DNA of 64,000 bases from Actinomycetota bacterium (GCA_016870485.1 VGBM01000007.1:29452-93451), one strand, 5' to 3'. Counted from the first letter of the stretch, positions 56,361-64,000 are shown. The notes: a model not told the origin generated them from the letters alone. Translations and numbers: made by a program.

Positions 56361-56816
56361 CTAGTGGCCGGCGGGGGCCTCCCAGCCCGGCAGGACGGAC
56401 CGCTTCCAGTCCGTGCCGACGGTCCTGGAGCCCTTGACCCACGGCCCGAGCTCGGGCTGCGGGAACTTGGCGTGGGCCTCCTTCAGCTGGATGCCGTAGG
56501 AGTTGCCCGACGTCAGGTGCTTGATCAGCACCTTACGGGCGATCTCGTCCTCGCGGCCCTTCGGGATCTCGAAGTAGATCTTGACGAAGGAGTTGGAGTA
56601 CCGGTCGAACACGGCCGGCACGCCGTCCTCCACGAGGAGGGTGATGTCCTCGAGCCAGTTCAGGTCCTGGCCCGGGGTGGCCTCCATCAGGTCGACATCC
56701 TCGATCGTCGAGATGTCCTCCTGGTAGGGGAAGCGCTTGCCCGAGAGGTACTCCGCCGAGATGCCGACGGTGAGCTCCGGGTTGTGGCGCTCCGTTGCGA
56801 CGTTCTGCTCAGACAT
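56361..56816 (-). CDS. Conserved-looking protein of unknown function in the NMG-synthase operon
   Basis: 151 residues, soluble, acidic N-half and basic C-half. Starts PELTVGISAEYLSGKRFPYQ; contains VPAVFDRYSNSFVKIYFEIP and ends TVGTDWKRSVLPGWEAPAGH. No recognised domain. It is the last gene of the five-gene operon, 11 bases after the FMN subunit, with an AGGAG-like site, so a role with the glutamate-synthase-like complex (subunit, chaperone or separate enzyme) is plausible. Confidence 0.75.
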   Translation of the reverse strand: MSEQNVATERHNPELTVGISAEYLSGKRFPYQEDISTIEDVDLMEATPGQDLNWLEDITLLVEDGVPAVFDRYSNSFVKIYFEIPKGREDEIARKVLIKHLTSGNSYGIQLKEAHAKFPQPELGPWVKGSRTVGTDWKRSVLPGWEAPAGH

Positions 56817-56827
56817 GTCGTCGTCTC

Positions 56828-58279
56828 CTAGTCGCCCTGCTGGGCCGACAGCGGCGCGCTCTCCGGCAGGTAGTCCACCGGGTTGACGAGATGGCGCTCG
56901 AGCATGGTCTTGATCTCGTTGAGCGTGCGCTCCTCGGTCACGCCGGGGATGTAGCGGGTCCCCGCGAGCGGCACCTTGGCCATCGCCGACGCCTCGACCG
57001 TGAGGGCCGCGAGGTCCTCCGGCTCCAGCGAGTGGATGTTGGTCTTGCCGCACGCGCGGGCCAGCATCTGGACCTCGAGCGTGAGGGTGTGCAGGAAGTT
57101 GTAGACCCGCTCCGCGGCCTCGTCGACGACGAGGCGCTTGCGCAGCTCCAGGTCCTGGGTGGCGACGCCGACCGGGCAGCGGCCCGTGTGGCAGTGGTAG
57201 CACTCGCCCGCCGGGACGCCCACGGTGCCCTCGTAATCGGTGACGCCGGGGATCTCCTTGTTGCAGTTGAGCGCCATCATCGCCGAGTGGCCGATGGCGA
57301 CCGCCTTGGCGCCGAGCGCGAGGCACTTGGCCACGTCGCCGCCGTTGCGGATGCCGCCCGCCACGACGAGGTCGATCTCGTCGGCGAGGCCGACGTCCTC
57401 GAGGGCGCGGCGCGCCTCGGGGATCGCCGCCATCAGCGGGATGCCGGTCTCCTCGGTGGCGATGTGCGGGCCGGCACCGGTGCCGCCCTCCGCGCCGTCG
57501 AGGTAGATCGTGTCCGGGCCGCACTTCGCCGCCATGCGCACGTCGTCGTAGACACGGCTGGCGCCGAGCTTGAGCTGGATCGGGATCTGGTAGTCCGTCG
57601 CCTCGCGGATCTCCTGGATCTTGAGGCTGAGGTCGTCCGGGCCGAGCCAGTCGGGGTGGCGGGCCGGCGAGCGCTGGTCGATGCCGGCGGGCAGGGAGCG
57701 CATCTCGGCGACCTGCTCGGTCACCTTCTGGCCCATCAGGTGGCCGCCGAGGCCAACCTTGCAGCCCTGGCCGATGAAGAACTCGACCATGTCCGCGCAC
57801 ATCAGGTGGTGCGGGTTGAAGCCGTAGCGGCTCTGGATGCACTGGTAGAGCCACTTCGTCGACAGGTCGCGCTCCGGCGGGATCATGCCGCCCTCGCCCG
57901 AGCAGGTCGCGGTGCCCGCCATCGAGGCGCCCTTGGCCAGGGCCATCTTCGCCTCGAGGGAGAGGGCGCCGAAGCTCATCCCGGTGATGTAGATCGGGAT
58001 GTCGAGCTCGAGCGGCTTCTTCGCGAAGCGGCCGCCGAGCACCGTCTTCGTCTCGCACTTCTCGCGGTAGCCCTCGATCACGAACCGCGTCAGGGTGCCC
58101 GGCATGAACATCAGCTGGTCCCAGTGCGGGATCGGCTTGAACATGCTGAACCCGCGCATGCGGTAGCGGCCGAGCTCGGCCTTCATGTGGATGTCGTTGA
58201 TGACCGCGTGCGTGAAGATCGGGCTGCGACCCAGCACCGCCCGCTTCCGCTCGGTGTCCTCGACGTTCTTCTTCGCCAT
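56828..58279 (-). CDS. mgsC: NMG synthase large subunit-like protein (glutamate-synthase FMN/Fe-S domain)
   Basis: 483 residues, the GltB central FMN barrel as a separate protein. YITGMSFGALSLEAKMALAKG, TCSGEGGMIPPE, IQLKLGASRVYDDV, YLDGAEGGTGAGPHIA, LVVAGGIRNGGDVAKCLALGA, and the 3Fe-4S cysteines in CYHCHTGRCPVGVATQ. In NMG synthase this subunit transfers a methylamino group from glutamine-like donors to 2-oxoglutarate. The GlxD/GltB-type stand-alone protein is the same family, so amine versus ammonia use cannot be told from sequence. A long (about 70 residues) N-terminal extension precedes the barrel. Confidence 0.8.
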   Translation of the reverse strand: MAKKNVEDTERKRAVLGRSPIFTHAVINDIHMKAELGRYRMRGFSMFKPIPHWDQLMFMPGTLTRFVIEGYREKCETKTVLGGRFAKKPLELDIPIYITGMSFGALSLEAKMALAKGASMAGTATCSGEGGMIPPERDLSTKWLYQCIQSRYGFNPHHLMCADMVEFFIGQGCKVGLGGHLMGQKVTEQVAEMRSLPAGIDQRSPARHPDWLGPDDLSLKIQEIREATDYQIPIQLKLGASRVYDDVRMAAKCGPDTIYLDGAEGGTGAGPHIATEETGIPLMAAIPEARRALEDVGLADEIDLVVAGGIRNGGDVAKCLALGAKAVAIGHSAMMALNCNKEIPGVTDYEGTVGVPAGECYHCHTGRCPVGVATQDLELRKRLVVDEAAERVYNFLHTLTLEVQMLARACGKTNIHSLEPEDLAALTVEASAMAKVPLAGTRYIPGVTEERTLNEIKTMLERHLVNPVDYLPESAPLSAQQGD

Positions 58280-58298
58280 CGGAAAATCCCCCTTTCGC

Positions 58299-59090
58299 CT
58301 AGAGGACGAGCTTGCGCTCGGACGCCTCGAGGTTGTCGTAGTTGTAGAGCTTCTTGCCGCAGACGAACTTCTGGAACGTGGGGGGCGTCCCGAGCTCGTA
58401 GATGCGGAACTTCCGGTCGATGAACTCCGTGTCGGCGTCGGTCCACTCGCCCGGCACGCAGTCGATGCCGAGGGACTTGACCTTGCCGCCCACGTAGATC
58501 ACGCCGTCGTACATGGAGTCGCCGAGACCGTGCCCGGCGTCCTCGCAGATGACCTGGCGGCCGCGCTGCATCATGAAGCCCGTCATCGAGCCGACGGAGC
58601 CCATCGTGAGGATGGTGCCGCCCTTCTGGTCGATGCCGGTGCGGGCGCCGAGGCGGCCCTTCACGATCAGGTCGCCGCCGCGCATCGCGGCCCCCGTCAG
58701 GGAGCCCGCGTTGCCCTCGACGACCACGCAGCCGCTCATCATGTTCTCGCAGGCGGACCAGCCCACGCGGCCCTTCACGTGCACCTCAGGGCCGTCGATG
58801 ATCCCGCAGCCGAAATAGCCGAGGGAGCCGTCGAACGTGATCTTGCAGCGGGTCAGCAGGCCGACGCCGAGCGAGTGCTTGGCGCCCGGGTTCTTGACGG
58901 TGACGTCCGTGATGCCCTGCTCGTTGATCAGCCAGCGCAGCTCCAGGTTGATCTGGCGCGTGGTCAGGTTCTGGGCGTCGAACTCCGCCTTCTCCCCGTC
59001 GATCGAGGAGACCTTCGGGACATCGGCGTTGGGCTCGACGAGCCCGCGGGCGTCGTAGACGATGTTGCTCTCGCCGGTCAGCGCGTCCAC
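58299..59090 (-). CDS. mgsB: NMG synthase GXGXG subunit (glutamate-synthase alpha-3-like)
   Basis: 263 residues forming the right-handed beta-helix GXGXG domain of GltB as a separate subunit: GCGIIDGPEVHVKGRVGWSA, GCVVVEGNAGSLTGAAMRGG, RLGARTGIDQKGGTILTMGS, GSMTGFMMQRGRQVICEDAG. It has a structural and channelling role. GTG at 59090 overlaps the mgsA stop by 13 bases; the open frame further upstream is the antisense-like reading of mgsA. Confidence 0.8.
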   Translation of the reverse strand: MDALTGESNIVYDARGLVEPNADVPKVSSIDGEKAEFDAQNLTTRQINLELRWLINEQGITDVTVKNPGAKHSLGVGLLTRCKITFDGSLGYFGCGIIDGPEVHVKGRVGWSACENMMSGCVVVEGNAGSLTGAAMRGGDLIVKGRLGARTGIDQKGGTILTMGSVGSMTGFMMQRGRQVICEDAGHGLGDSMYDGVIYVGGKVKSLGIDCVPGEWTDADTEFIDRKFRIYELGTPPTFQKFVCGKKLYNYDNLEASERKLVL

Positions 59091-60007
59091 ACCAGCACCT
59101 CCTTCTCGTACGGGTCGTAGGTGTCGATCTCGTGGTCGATGATCGCGCGGATCGCCATCTCCTCCGACGCCAGCGCGATCATGTTCTCGCCCTCGAAGAG
59201 AACCAGCGGCTTGGCCGCCATCTCGTCCTTCGCGACGCCCAGGGCGTCGGCCGTGACGCAGATGTACGTGAAGACGCCGTCGAGCTCGTCGAGGCTCTCG
59301 TGCATGGCCTCCTCGAGCGACAGGCCCTCGCTCATCTTCTCCGCCAGGTAGACGGCGATGATCTCCGAGTCGCACTCGGAGTTGAAGCGGTGGCCGTTGC
59401 GCTCGAGCCGGCGGCGCCACTGGAAGTAGTTCGTCAGCTGGCCGTTGTGCACGACCGCGATGTCCGAGAACGGGTACGCCCAGTAGGGGTGCGCGCCGGA
59501 GATGTCGACGTCGGACTCGGTCGCCATGCGGACGTGCCCGATGGCGTGCGTGCCCTGGAACTGCTCGAGGCCGTACTGCGCGCAGACGGTCTCGGCGTCG
59601 CCGAGGTCCTTGATGATCTCGAGGGAGTGGCCGAGCGAGAGCACCTCGCAGTCGGAGATGTCCTCGATCTGGTCGGCCAGCGTCTTCAGCTCGCCCGTGT
59701 AGTCCAGGGTCAGGCGGAACGCGTAGTCCGTCTCCTGCGCGCAGCTGACGATCTTCGCGCCGAGCCCCAGGATGCGCCGCTCGGCCTCGGCGCGGTTGCG
59801 CTTCAGCCGGTCCTGGAACTCGTAGTCACGCGGCGTCGTGGTGTTCGCCGTCGTGTAGCGCAGGACCACGTTCTCGGTCGGCGGCGCGTACAGCGCGTAG
59901 CCGGTCGAGTCCGGGCCCCGGTGCTTCATGGACTGCAGCATGCGGGTCATGTCCTGACCCACGTTGTGGTGCCCGTCCTTGTAGATGATTCCTGCGATTC
60001 CGCACAC
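59078..60007 (-). CDS. mgsA: NMG synthase glutaminase subunit (class II glutamine amidotransferase)
   Basis: 309 residues. With GTG at 60007 the next codon is Cys, so the mature protein begins CGIAGIIYKDG with an N-terminal nucleophile cysteine, as class II amidotransferases need. MKHRGPDSTG, HVRMATESDVDISGAHPYW and VVHNGQLTNY are further family motifs. It releases ammonia or methylamine from the amide (glutamine or gamma-glutamylmethylamide). The open frame begins earlier (60049) but would bury the cysteine. It starts 48 bases after the GS stop. Confidence 0.82.
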   Translation of the reverse strand: MCGIAGIIYKDGHHNVGQDMTRMLQSMKHRGPDSTGYALYAPPTENVVLRYTTANTTTPRDYEFQDRLKRNRAEAERRILGLGAKIVSCAQETDYAFRLTLDYTGELKTLADQIEDISDCEVLSLGHSLEIIKDLGDAETVCAQYGLEQFQGTHAIGHVRMATESDVDISGAHPYWAYPFSDIAVVHNGQLTNYFQWRRRLERNGHRFNSECDSEIIAVYLAEKMSEGLSLEEAMHESLDELDGVFTYICVTADALGVAKDEMAAKPLVLFEGENMIALASEEMAIRAIIDHEIDTYDPYEKEVLVWTR

Positions 60008-60054
60008 AGTGATCTCTGCCCTCGTTGCGTCGGTGGTTGGCCCCGGCATCCGTC

Positions 60055-61452
60055 CTACGGGAGGATGTCGAGGTACTCCTCTACGTCCCAGTCACTGACG
60101 GTGGCGCAGTAGCGCTCCCACTCGTCCCACTTGTAATGCCGGAAGACCTTGTACATCTCGCCCGGCATGGAGGCCTTGATGACCTCGTCGTTGTCGAGCG
60201 CCTCGAGGGCCTCGCCGAACGTCATCGGGATCCGCTTGACGTCCTTGCCGGCCTTCATCGCCTCGTAGATGTTGCGCTCCTCCGGCGGACCCGGGTCGAT
60301 CTGGTTCTCGATGCCGTCGCGCATCGCGTGGATCAGCGCGTTCAGGGACAGGTACGGGTTGACCGCGGAGTCGACCGAGCGGTACTCGAAGCGGCCCGGG
60401 GCCGACACGCGCAGCGCGGTGGTGCGGTTCTGGAAGCCCCAGTCCGCGAAGACCGGCGCCCAGAAGCCCGTGTCCCAGAGGCGGCGGTACGAGTTGACCG
60501 TCGGCGACGAGATGGCGGTCAGCGCGCTGAGGTGCTTGAGGATGCCGCCGATCGCCCACTTGCCGACGTCGCCCGGCATCATCGGGTTCGACGGGTCCGG
60601 CGGGTCGAAGAGGTTGTCGTCGCCCTTCCAGATCGAGATGTTGTGGTGGCAGCCGTTGGCCGACACGCCCATGAACGGCTTCGGCATGAAGCACGGGAAG
60701 GCGTTCATCTCGCGGCCGACCTGCTTGCAGATCTGCCGGTACGTGGTGAGGTTGTCCGCGGTGATCTCGGCGCGGTCGAAGTTGAAGTTCAGCTCGAGCT
60801 GGCCGGGGGCGTCCTCGTGGTCGCCCTGGATCATTTCGAGGCCGAGCGCGCCGGCGTACTCCATGACCTTGTGGATCAGCGGCTGGAACTCGGAGAACTG
60901 GTCGATGTGGTAGCAGTACGGCTTCGACAGGCCCTCGACGGAGGGGGTGCCGTCCTCCTTGTTCCGGAGCCACATCATCTCCGGCTCGGTGCCGGCCATC
61001 AGGCGCATGCCATGGTCGGCCTCTAACCTGGCCTGGGTGCGCTTGAGGTTGCCGCGGCAGTCGGCCGTCAGGTAGGCGCCGGGGTCGACGTCCTCCTCGC
61101 GGCCGCGGAACAGGGTGCAGAAGACGCGGGCGACCTTGGGGTCCCACGGCAGCTGCGCGAAGGTCTCGGGGTCGGGCAGGCCGACGAGCTCGCGGGCCTC
61201 CGGGCCGTAGCCGATGTAGTCGCCGTGGCGGTCGACGAACAGGTTCGCCGTGGCGCCGTACACGAGCTGGAAGCCCTTGCGGGCCATCGACTCCCAGTGC
61301 TTGGCCGGCACGCCCTTGCCCATCACGCGGCCGGTGACCGACGCGAACTGGTAGTAGACGTATTCGACGCCGCTGGCGTCGATGAGCTTGCGGACCTCCT
61401 TGACCTGGTCGTCGCGACCCGGTGCGGCGAGGTAGTCCTCCATGTCCGTCAT
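60055..61452 (-). CDS. Type III glutamine synthetase family protein (GlnT/GMAS-like), second copy
   Basis: 465 residues. GS motifs: AGTEPEMMWL (about residue 154), GDHEDAPGQLELNFNF, NGCHHNISIWKG (about 263), NRTTALRVSAPGRFEYRS and DSAVNPYLSLNAL. It diverges clearly from the GS at 37920. As first gene before mgsABC it matches the gmaS-mgsABC order of proteobacterial NMG clusters and the glnT-glx order of rhizobia. ATG at 61452 has AGGAG upstream; ATG/GTG at 61485 is open but has no site. A TAGATT -10 box at about 61532-61537 gives a leader of about 75 bases. Confidence 0.8.
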   Translation of the reverse strand: MTDMEDYLAAPGRDDQVKEVRKLIDASGVEYVYYQFASVTGRVMGKGVPAKHWESMARKGFQLVYGATANLFVDRHGDYIGYGPEARELVGLPDPETFAQLPWDPKVARVFCTLFRGREEDVDPGAYLTADCRGNLKRTQARLEADHGMRLMAGTEPEMMWLRNKEDGTPSVEGLSKPYCYHIDQFSEFQPLIHKVMEYAGALGLEMIQGDHEDAPGQLELNFNFDRAEITADNLTTYRQICKQVGREMNAFPCFMPKPFMGVSANGCHHNISIWKGDDNLFDPPDPSNPMMPGDVGKWAIGGILKHLSALTAISSPTVNSYRRLWDTGFWAPVFADWGFQNRTTALRVSAPGRFEYRSVDSAVNPYLSLNALIHAMRDGIENQIDPGPPEERNIYEAMKAGKDVKRIPMTFGEALEALDNDEVIKASMPGEMYKVFRHYKWDEWERYCATVSDWDVEEYLDILP

Positions 61453-61593
61453 GACGGCAGTTCTCCTCTCGCTCCCATGCTCCACGGCCGGGCGTCCCCG
61501 GTCGGTCCGAGCGTCCTCGGCATGGCACGAAATCTAGGGCCGCAGGGGCCCGGCGGCAATGTGGGGCGGACGCATTGCCGCGGGTCGCAGCAG

Positions 61594-61616
61594 GAGGGTT
61601 TCCACATATCGGAACG
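61594..61616. promoter_or_regulatory. TTCC-N7-GGAA element upstream of the GS/NMG-synthase operon
   Basis: TTTCCACATATCGGAA lies in an otherwise very GC-rich stretch about 60 bases upstream of the operon -10 box, an activator-like position. TTCCACA is shared with two places in the fhs-soxD gap. Weak evidence. Confidence 0.3.
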
Positions 61617-61689
61617 CCCCGCCGCCCCGCTCCGTCCCGGATCGTGGGACGCAGGCCCCGGATAGGGCCCGAGTTCCGCGGGGCGGGCC

Positions 61690-63525
61690 GTGCACGTGGC
61701 AATCCGCGCTGGTACGGTGTTCACTCTGAACACACGGGCCCCCGCACCTCCGGACCCCGGCGCCGCCTCCGCGGACGAGCGCCGCGTCCTCTACGAGATC
61801 ATCCGCACGGTCGCCTCGAGCGTCGACCTGGAGCGCGTGCTGGGGGCGATCGTGGAGCTCGTCACCGAGCAGACGCGCGCCCACGCGACCCTGATCTTCA
61901 TCGCGGAGGGCGACCAGGGCGCGCTGGTCCTGCGCGCCGCCTCCGACGAGCGCTACCGCGAGCAGATCGGCCGCGTCTCGATGGCGCGGGGCGAGGGCCT
62001 CGCCGGCTGGGTCGCCGAGCACCGCGAGCCCGTCTTCATCGCCGAGCACGCCCTGCAGGACCCGCGCGTCAAGTACTTCCCCGAGTTCGAGGAGGAGAAG
62101 TACCAGTCGATCGTGTCCGTGCCCCTGATCGCGCCCGACGAGCGGGTGATCGGCGTGATCGCCCTGCACGCGGAGGCGCCGCGCGTCTTCACGGAGGAGG
62201 ACGCCGCCTTCGTGATCCACTCGGCGTCGCTCGTGGCCAGCGCGATCGTCAATGCGCGCCTCTACCAGGAGGCGCGCCGGCGCGTGCGCGAGCTCGAGGG
62301 CCTGTCGGCCCTCAGCGCCGCCGTCTCGTCGGCCACCGCGCTCGACGACCTCCTCCCCACCGCGGCCGCCCAGGCGCTGCCCCTGCTCGGGGCGAGCGAG
62401 GCGCACATCTACCTGCTCGACCGCGGCGACCGCCTGCAGCGCCACGCCTCCGCCCCCGAGCCGGGCGAGGCGCCGCCGCAGGTGACCGTGTCCGAGCTCG
62501 CGGAGGCCCGCCGCACGGGCGACGGCCACTCCGTGCAGGACACGCTCGGCGCCGCGCTCCTCGGCGGCCGCCCGGCCCCCGACAGCCTGCTGGTGCCGAT
62601 GCTCGCCGACCGCGAGGTGCTCGGCGCGCTCATCGCGCAGACCGCCGACGGCCGCGCCTTCAGCCCGGACGAGCGCGAGTTGGCCGCGTCGATCGCCGCC
62701 CAGGTCGCCGTCGGCATCAAGAAGATCCGGCTGATCGAGGGCCTCGAGGAGCGCAACCTGATCAAGGACTTCTTCGCCGACCTCGCCGCCGGCCGGCTCG
62801 CCGACGGCCTGCCCGGCCGCGCGCGCCGGCTCGGCTGCGACTTCGCGCAGCCGAAGCTCGCCGTGGTCGCGCTCGGCTGGCGCGACGCGACCGACGACGA
62901 GCGGGCGCGCGCGCTCGAGCGCTTCCGCAGCGCGCTCGGCAAGGCCCTGCCCGGCGTGCTCGTCGACCAGCGCGACGCGGAGGCCGTGGCGCTGGTGCCC
63001 GCGCTCGGCGAGGACGAGGCGGAGACGCTGCGGCGGCTCGCGCGCGCGCTCGGCGAGGGTGCGGCGCGGCTGCCGCTCGTCGTCGGGGTGTCGAGCCCGT
63101 GCGTCGGGCCCGCCGCCGTCCAGGTCGGCCTCGCCGAGGCGCGCCAGGCGGCGCTCGCCGCGCCGGTCGTGGTCGACCACCCCGCCGTCGTCCCGTACGA
63201 CGGCCTCGGCCCCTACAAGTACCTGCTGCGCGTGCCCCTCGACGGCGACGCCCGCGACCGCCAGCGCCAGGCGCTGCGCCGGCTGCGCGAGTACGACGCG
63301 CAGCGCCAGGCCCAGCTGACCCGCACGCTCGAGGAGTTCCTGCGCCAACGCGGCAACATCTCAGCCACCGCGCAGGCCCTCTACGTGCACCCGAACACGC
63401 TGCGCCAGCGCCTGCGCCGGATCGAGGACCTGAGCGGCATCTCGATCAAGGACGACGACTGGCTGATGATCGAGATCGCGCTCAAGCTGCTGCGCCTCGA
63501 GGAGGCGCTCGGCACGAGTGCCTGA
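61690..63525 (+). CDS. GAF-domain regulator with C-terminal PucR/CdaR-type helix-turn-helix
   Basis: 611 residues. First GAF domain (about residues 30-195: VLYEIIRTVASSVDLERVLG, GEGLAGWVAEHREPVFIAEH, YQSIVSVPLIAPDERVIGVIAL), second GAF-like domain (about 205-350), a degenerate middle, and the PucR HTH (GNISATAQALYVHPNTLRQR, about 555-590). PucR/CdaR proteins are usually activators of nitrogen- or carbon-catabolic operons. It is divergent from the GS/NMG-synthase operon, its probable target. The start is uncertain: GTG 61690 or GTG 61717, the latter inside a palindrome. Confidence 0.85.
   Translation: MHVAIRAGTVFTLNTRAPAPPDPGAASADERRVLYEIIRTVASSVDLERVLGAIVELVTEQTRAHATLIFIAEGDQGALVLRAASDERYREQIGRVSMARGEGLAGWVAEHREPVFIAEHALQDPRVKYFPEFEEEKYQSIVSVPLIAPDERVIGVIALHAEAPRVFTEEDAAFVIHSASLVASAIVNARLYQEARRRVRELEGLSALSAAVSSATALDDLLPTAAAQALPLLGASEAHIYLLDRGDRLQRHASAPEPGEAPPQVTVSELAEARRTGDGHSVQDTLGAALLGGRPAPDSLLVPMLADREVLGALIAQTADGRAFSPDERELAASIAAQVAVGIKKIRLIEGLEERNLIKDFFADLAAGRLADGLPGRARRLGCDFAQPKLAVVALGWRDATDDERARALERFRSALGKALPGVLVDQRDAEAVALVPALGEDEAETLRRLARALGEGAARLPLVVGVSSPCVGPAAVQVGLAEARQAALAAPVVVDHPAVVPYDGLGPYKYLLRVPLDGDARDRQRQALRRLREYDAQRQAQLTRTLEEFLRQRGNISATAQALYVHPNTLRQRLRRIEDLSGISIKDDDWLMIEIALKLLRLEEALGTSA
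61717..61733. promoter_or_regulatory. Perfect inverted repeat over the start of the PucR-type regulator
   Basis: GTGTTCA-CTC-TGAACAC. A TACGGT box overlaps its left edge. The TGTTCA half-site is shared with the operator at 55313-55332. Probably an autoregulatory operator. Confidence 0.6.
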
Positions 63526-63547
63526 CGCGTCACCGCATCGACACCCA

Positions 63548-63557
63548 TCGATATCGA
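63548..63557. promoter_or_regulatory. ArsR-type operator with leaderless promoter
   Basis: TCGATATCGA, a perfect 10-bp palindrome inside tandem ATCGAC/ATCGAT units (63535-63560). TATGGT follows at about 63566-63571, 6 bases before the arsR GTG. This layout fits repression by ArsR. Confidence 0.5.
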
Positions 63558-63577
63558 CGGCGGTCTATGGTGACCGC

Positions 63578-63919
63578 GTGGAGCCCGCCGCCAGCGCCCC
63601 GCTCGCCTGCCGCACGCCCCTGACGGCGCCGGCCCTCGACGACGCGGAGGCGGCCGCCCTGGCCGCGGTCCTCAAGGCCCTCGCCGAGCCCAACCGCATC
63701 AAGATCCTGCACCGGCTCGCCTCGGCGGCGCCGGACGGGGTCTGCGTCTGCGACCTGACCGACCCGCTCGGCATCGCCCAGCCGAGCGTCAGCCACCACC
63801 TCGGCGTCCTGCGCCGCGCCGGCCTCGTCCAGCGCCGCCGCGAGGCCTCCTTCGCCTACTACACGCTCGTGCCCGGCGCCCTCGACCGGATCGCCGCGCT
63901 GCTCGGGGAGCGCCGGTGA
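63578..63919 (+). CDS. arsR: ArsR-family metalloregulator
   Basis: 113 residues. Winged helix with ALAEPNRIKILHRLAS, then CVCDL (two cysteines at about residues 54 and 56, the arsenite-binding ELCVCDL motif of classic ArsR), then GIAQPSVSHHLGVLRRAGLV and RREASFAYYTL. GTG at 63578 is 6 bases after TATGGT, and GTG at 63518 would add 20 unrelated residues. It overlaps the following gap-like gene as GTGA. Arsenic responsiveness is likely from the cysteine pair, not proven. Confidence 0.9.
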   Translation: MEPAASAPLACRTPLTAPALDDAEAAALAAVLKALAEPNRIKILHRLASAAPDGVCVCDLTDPLGIAQPSVSHHLGVLRRAGLVQRRREASFAYYTLVPGALDRIAALLGERR

Positions 63920-64000
63920 CGGTGCGCATCGGCATCAACGGCTTCGGCCGCATCGGGCGGCTCGCGCTGCGCGCCCTGCACGACCGCCCCGACCTCGGCC
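63916..64000 (+). CDS. gap: Glyceraldehyde-3-phosphate dehydrogenase, N-terminal fragment (cut by window edge)
   Basis: 28 residues visible: RIGINGFGRIGRLALRAL, the NAD-binding opening of GAPDH. Directly coupled to arsR. In arsR-gapdh-arsJ operons such a GAPDH makes 1-arseno-3-phosphoglycerate, which ArsJ exports. That role is inferred from the neighbour only; a glycolytic gene is the alternative. Confidence 0.85.
   Translation, partial: MTVRIGINGFGRIGRLALRALHDRPDLG

Noticed and set aside
59078..60049. mgsA starting at 60049
   Set aside because: This would bury the catalytic cysteine 15 residues inside the protein; class II amidotransferases need it right after the initiator.
61515..61540. 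Sigma-54 promoter (GGCACG near 61520) before the second GS gene
   Set aside because: The -12 TTGC element is missing at the required spacing and the strand is wrong for the GS operon.

Overview
This is a roughly 74% GC window from a bacterial chromosome. Gene content fits a high-GC actinobacterium, most likely a deep-branching class such as Thermoleophilia: DUF3352 and DUF1385 proteins, a mycobacterial-type ArgA, heavy GTG start use and many leaderless promoters. The class assignment is inference. I found no tRNA, rRNA, insertion sequence, prophage or CRISPR array, and no gene-free gap above 300 bases.

Left part, 1-37.8 kb, almost all minus strand, is housekeeping. In order of increasing coordinate it holds cmk (cut by the window edge), aroA, tyrA, aroF, an RluB-type pseudouridine synthase, scpB, scpA and dnaE. 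Two plus-strand genes follow (ArgA-type acetyltransferase, SRPBCC protein), then an M2/M3-like metallopeptidase. An isoprenoid/lipid/envelope block follows (ispG, rseP, dxr, cdsA, uppS, frr), then priA, metK and a DUF3352 protein. The complete F-type ATP synthase operon is split between gamma and beta by a lipoprotein gene of the peptide-binding (SBP family 5) type. wecA/tagO, glyA, prmC, prfA, a DUF1385 protein and rpmE complete this part.

Right part, 37.9-63.5 kb, looks like a dedicated locus for methylated amines through the N-methylglutamate (NMG) route. A gamma-glutamylmethylamide-synthetase-like GS and an acyl-CoA-dehydrogenase-fold flavoprotein come first. Then come an unusual KaiC-like/XRE/cupin regulator and an Amt-family ammonium/methylammonium channel followed by three tiny membrane proteins. 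Formate-THF ligase (fhs) is divergent from a four-subunit sarcosine-oxidase/NMG-dehydrogenase operon (delta-alpha-gamma-beta). After a membrane protein, an IclR regulator and a secreted protein lie a GcvT/DmdA-like folate enzyme and its divergent XRE regulator. Last is a minus-strand operon: a second GS-III, the three NMG-synthase-like subunits (glutaminase, GXGXG, FMN domains) and an unknown 151-residue protein. A GAF/PucR-type activator is divergent from this operon. Working model: Amt imports the amine, GS activates it on glutamate, NMG synthase makes N-methylglutamate, the dehydrogenase releases the methyl group as methylene-THF or formaldehyde, and Fhs links it to formate. That flow is inferred from families and neighbourhood, not shown by the sequence.

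The right edge opens an arsR-gap pair that resembles the start of an arsenate-detoxification (arsR-gapdh-arsJ) operon.

A recurring signal is a TANNNT -10 box 6-9 bases upstream of the start codon with no Shine-Dalgarno sequence. At least fifteen genes show it, which implies leaderless mRNAs for first genes, while internal operon genes use GGAGG-like sites or ATGA/GTGA overlaps.
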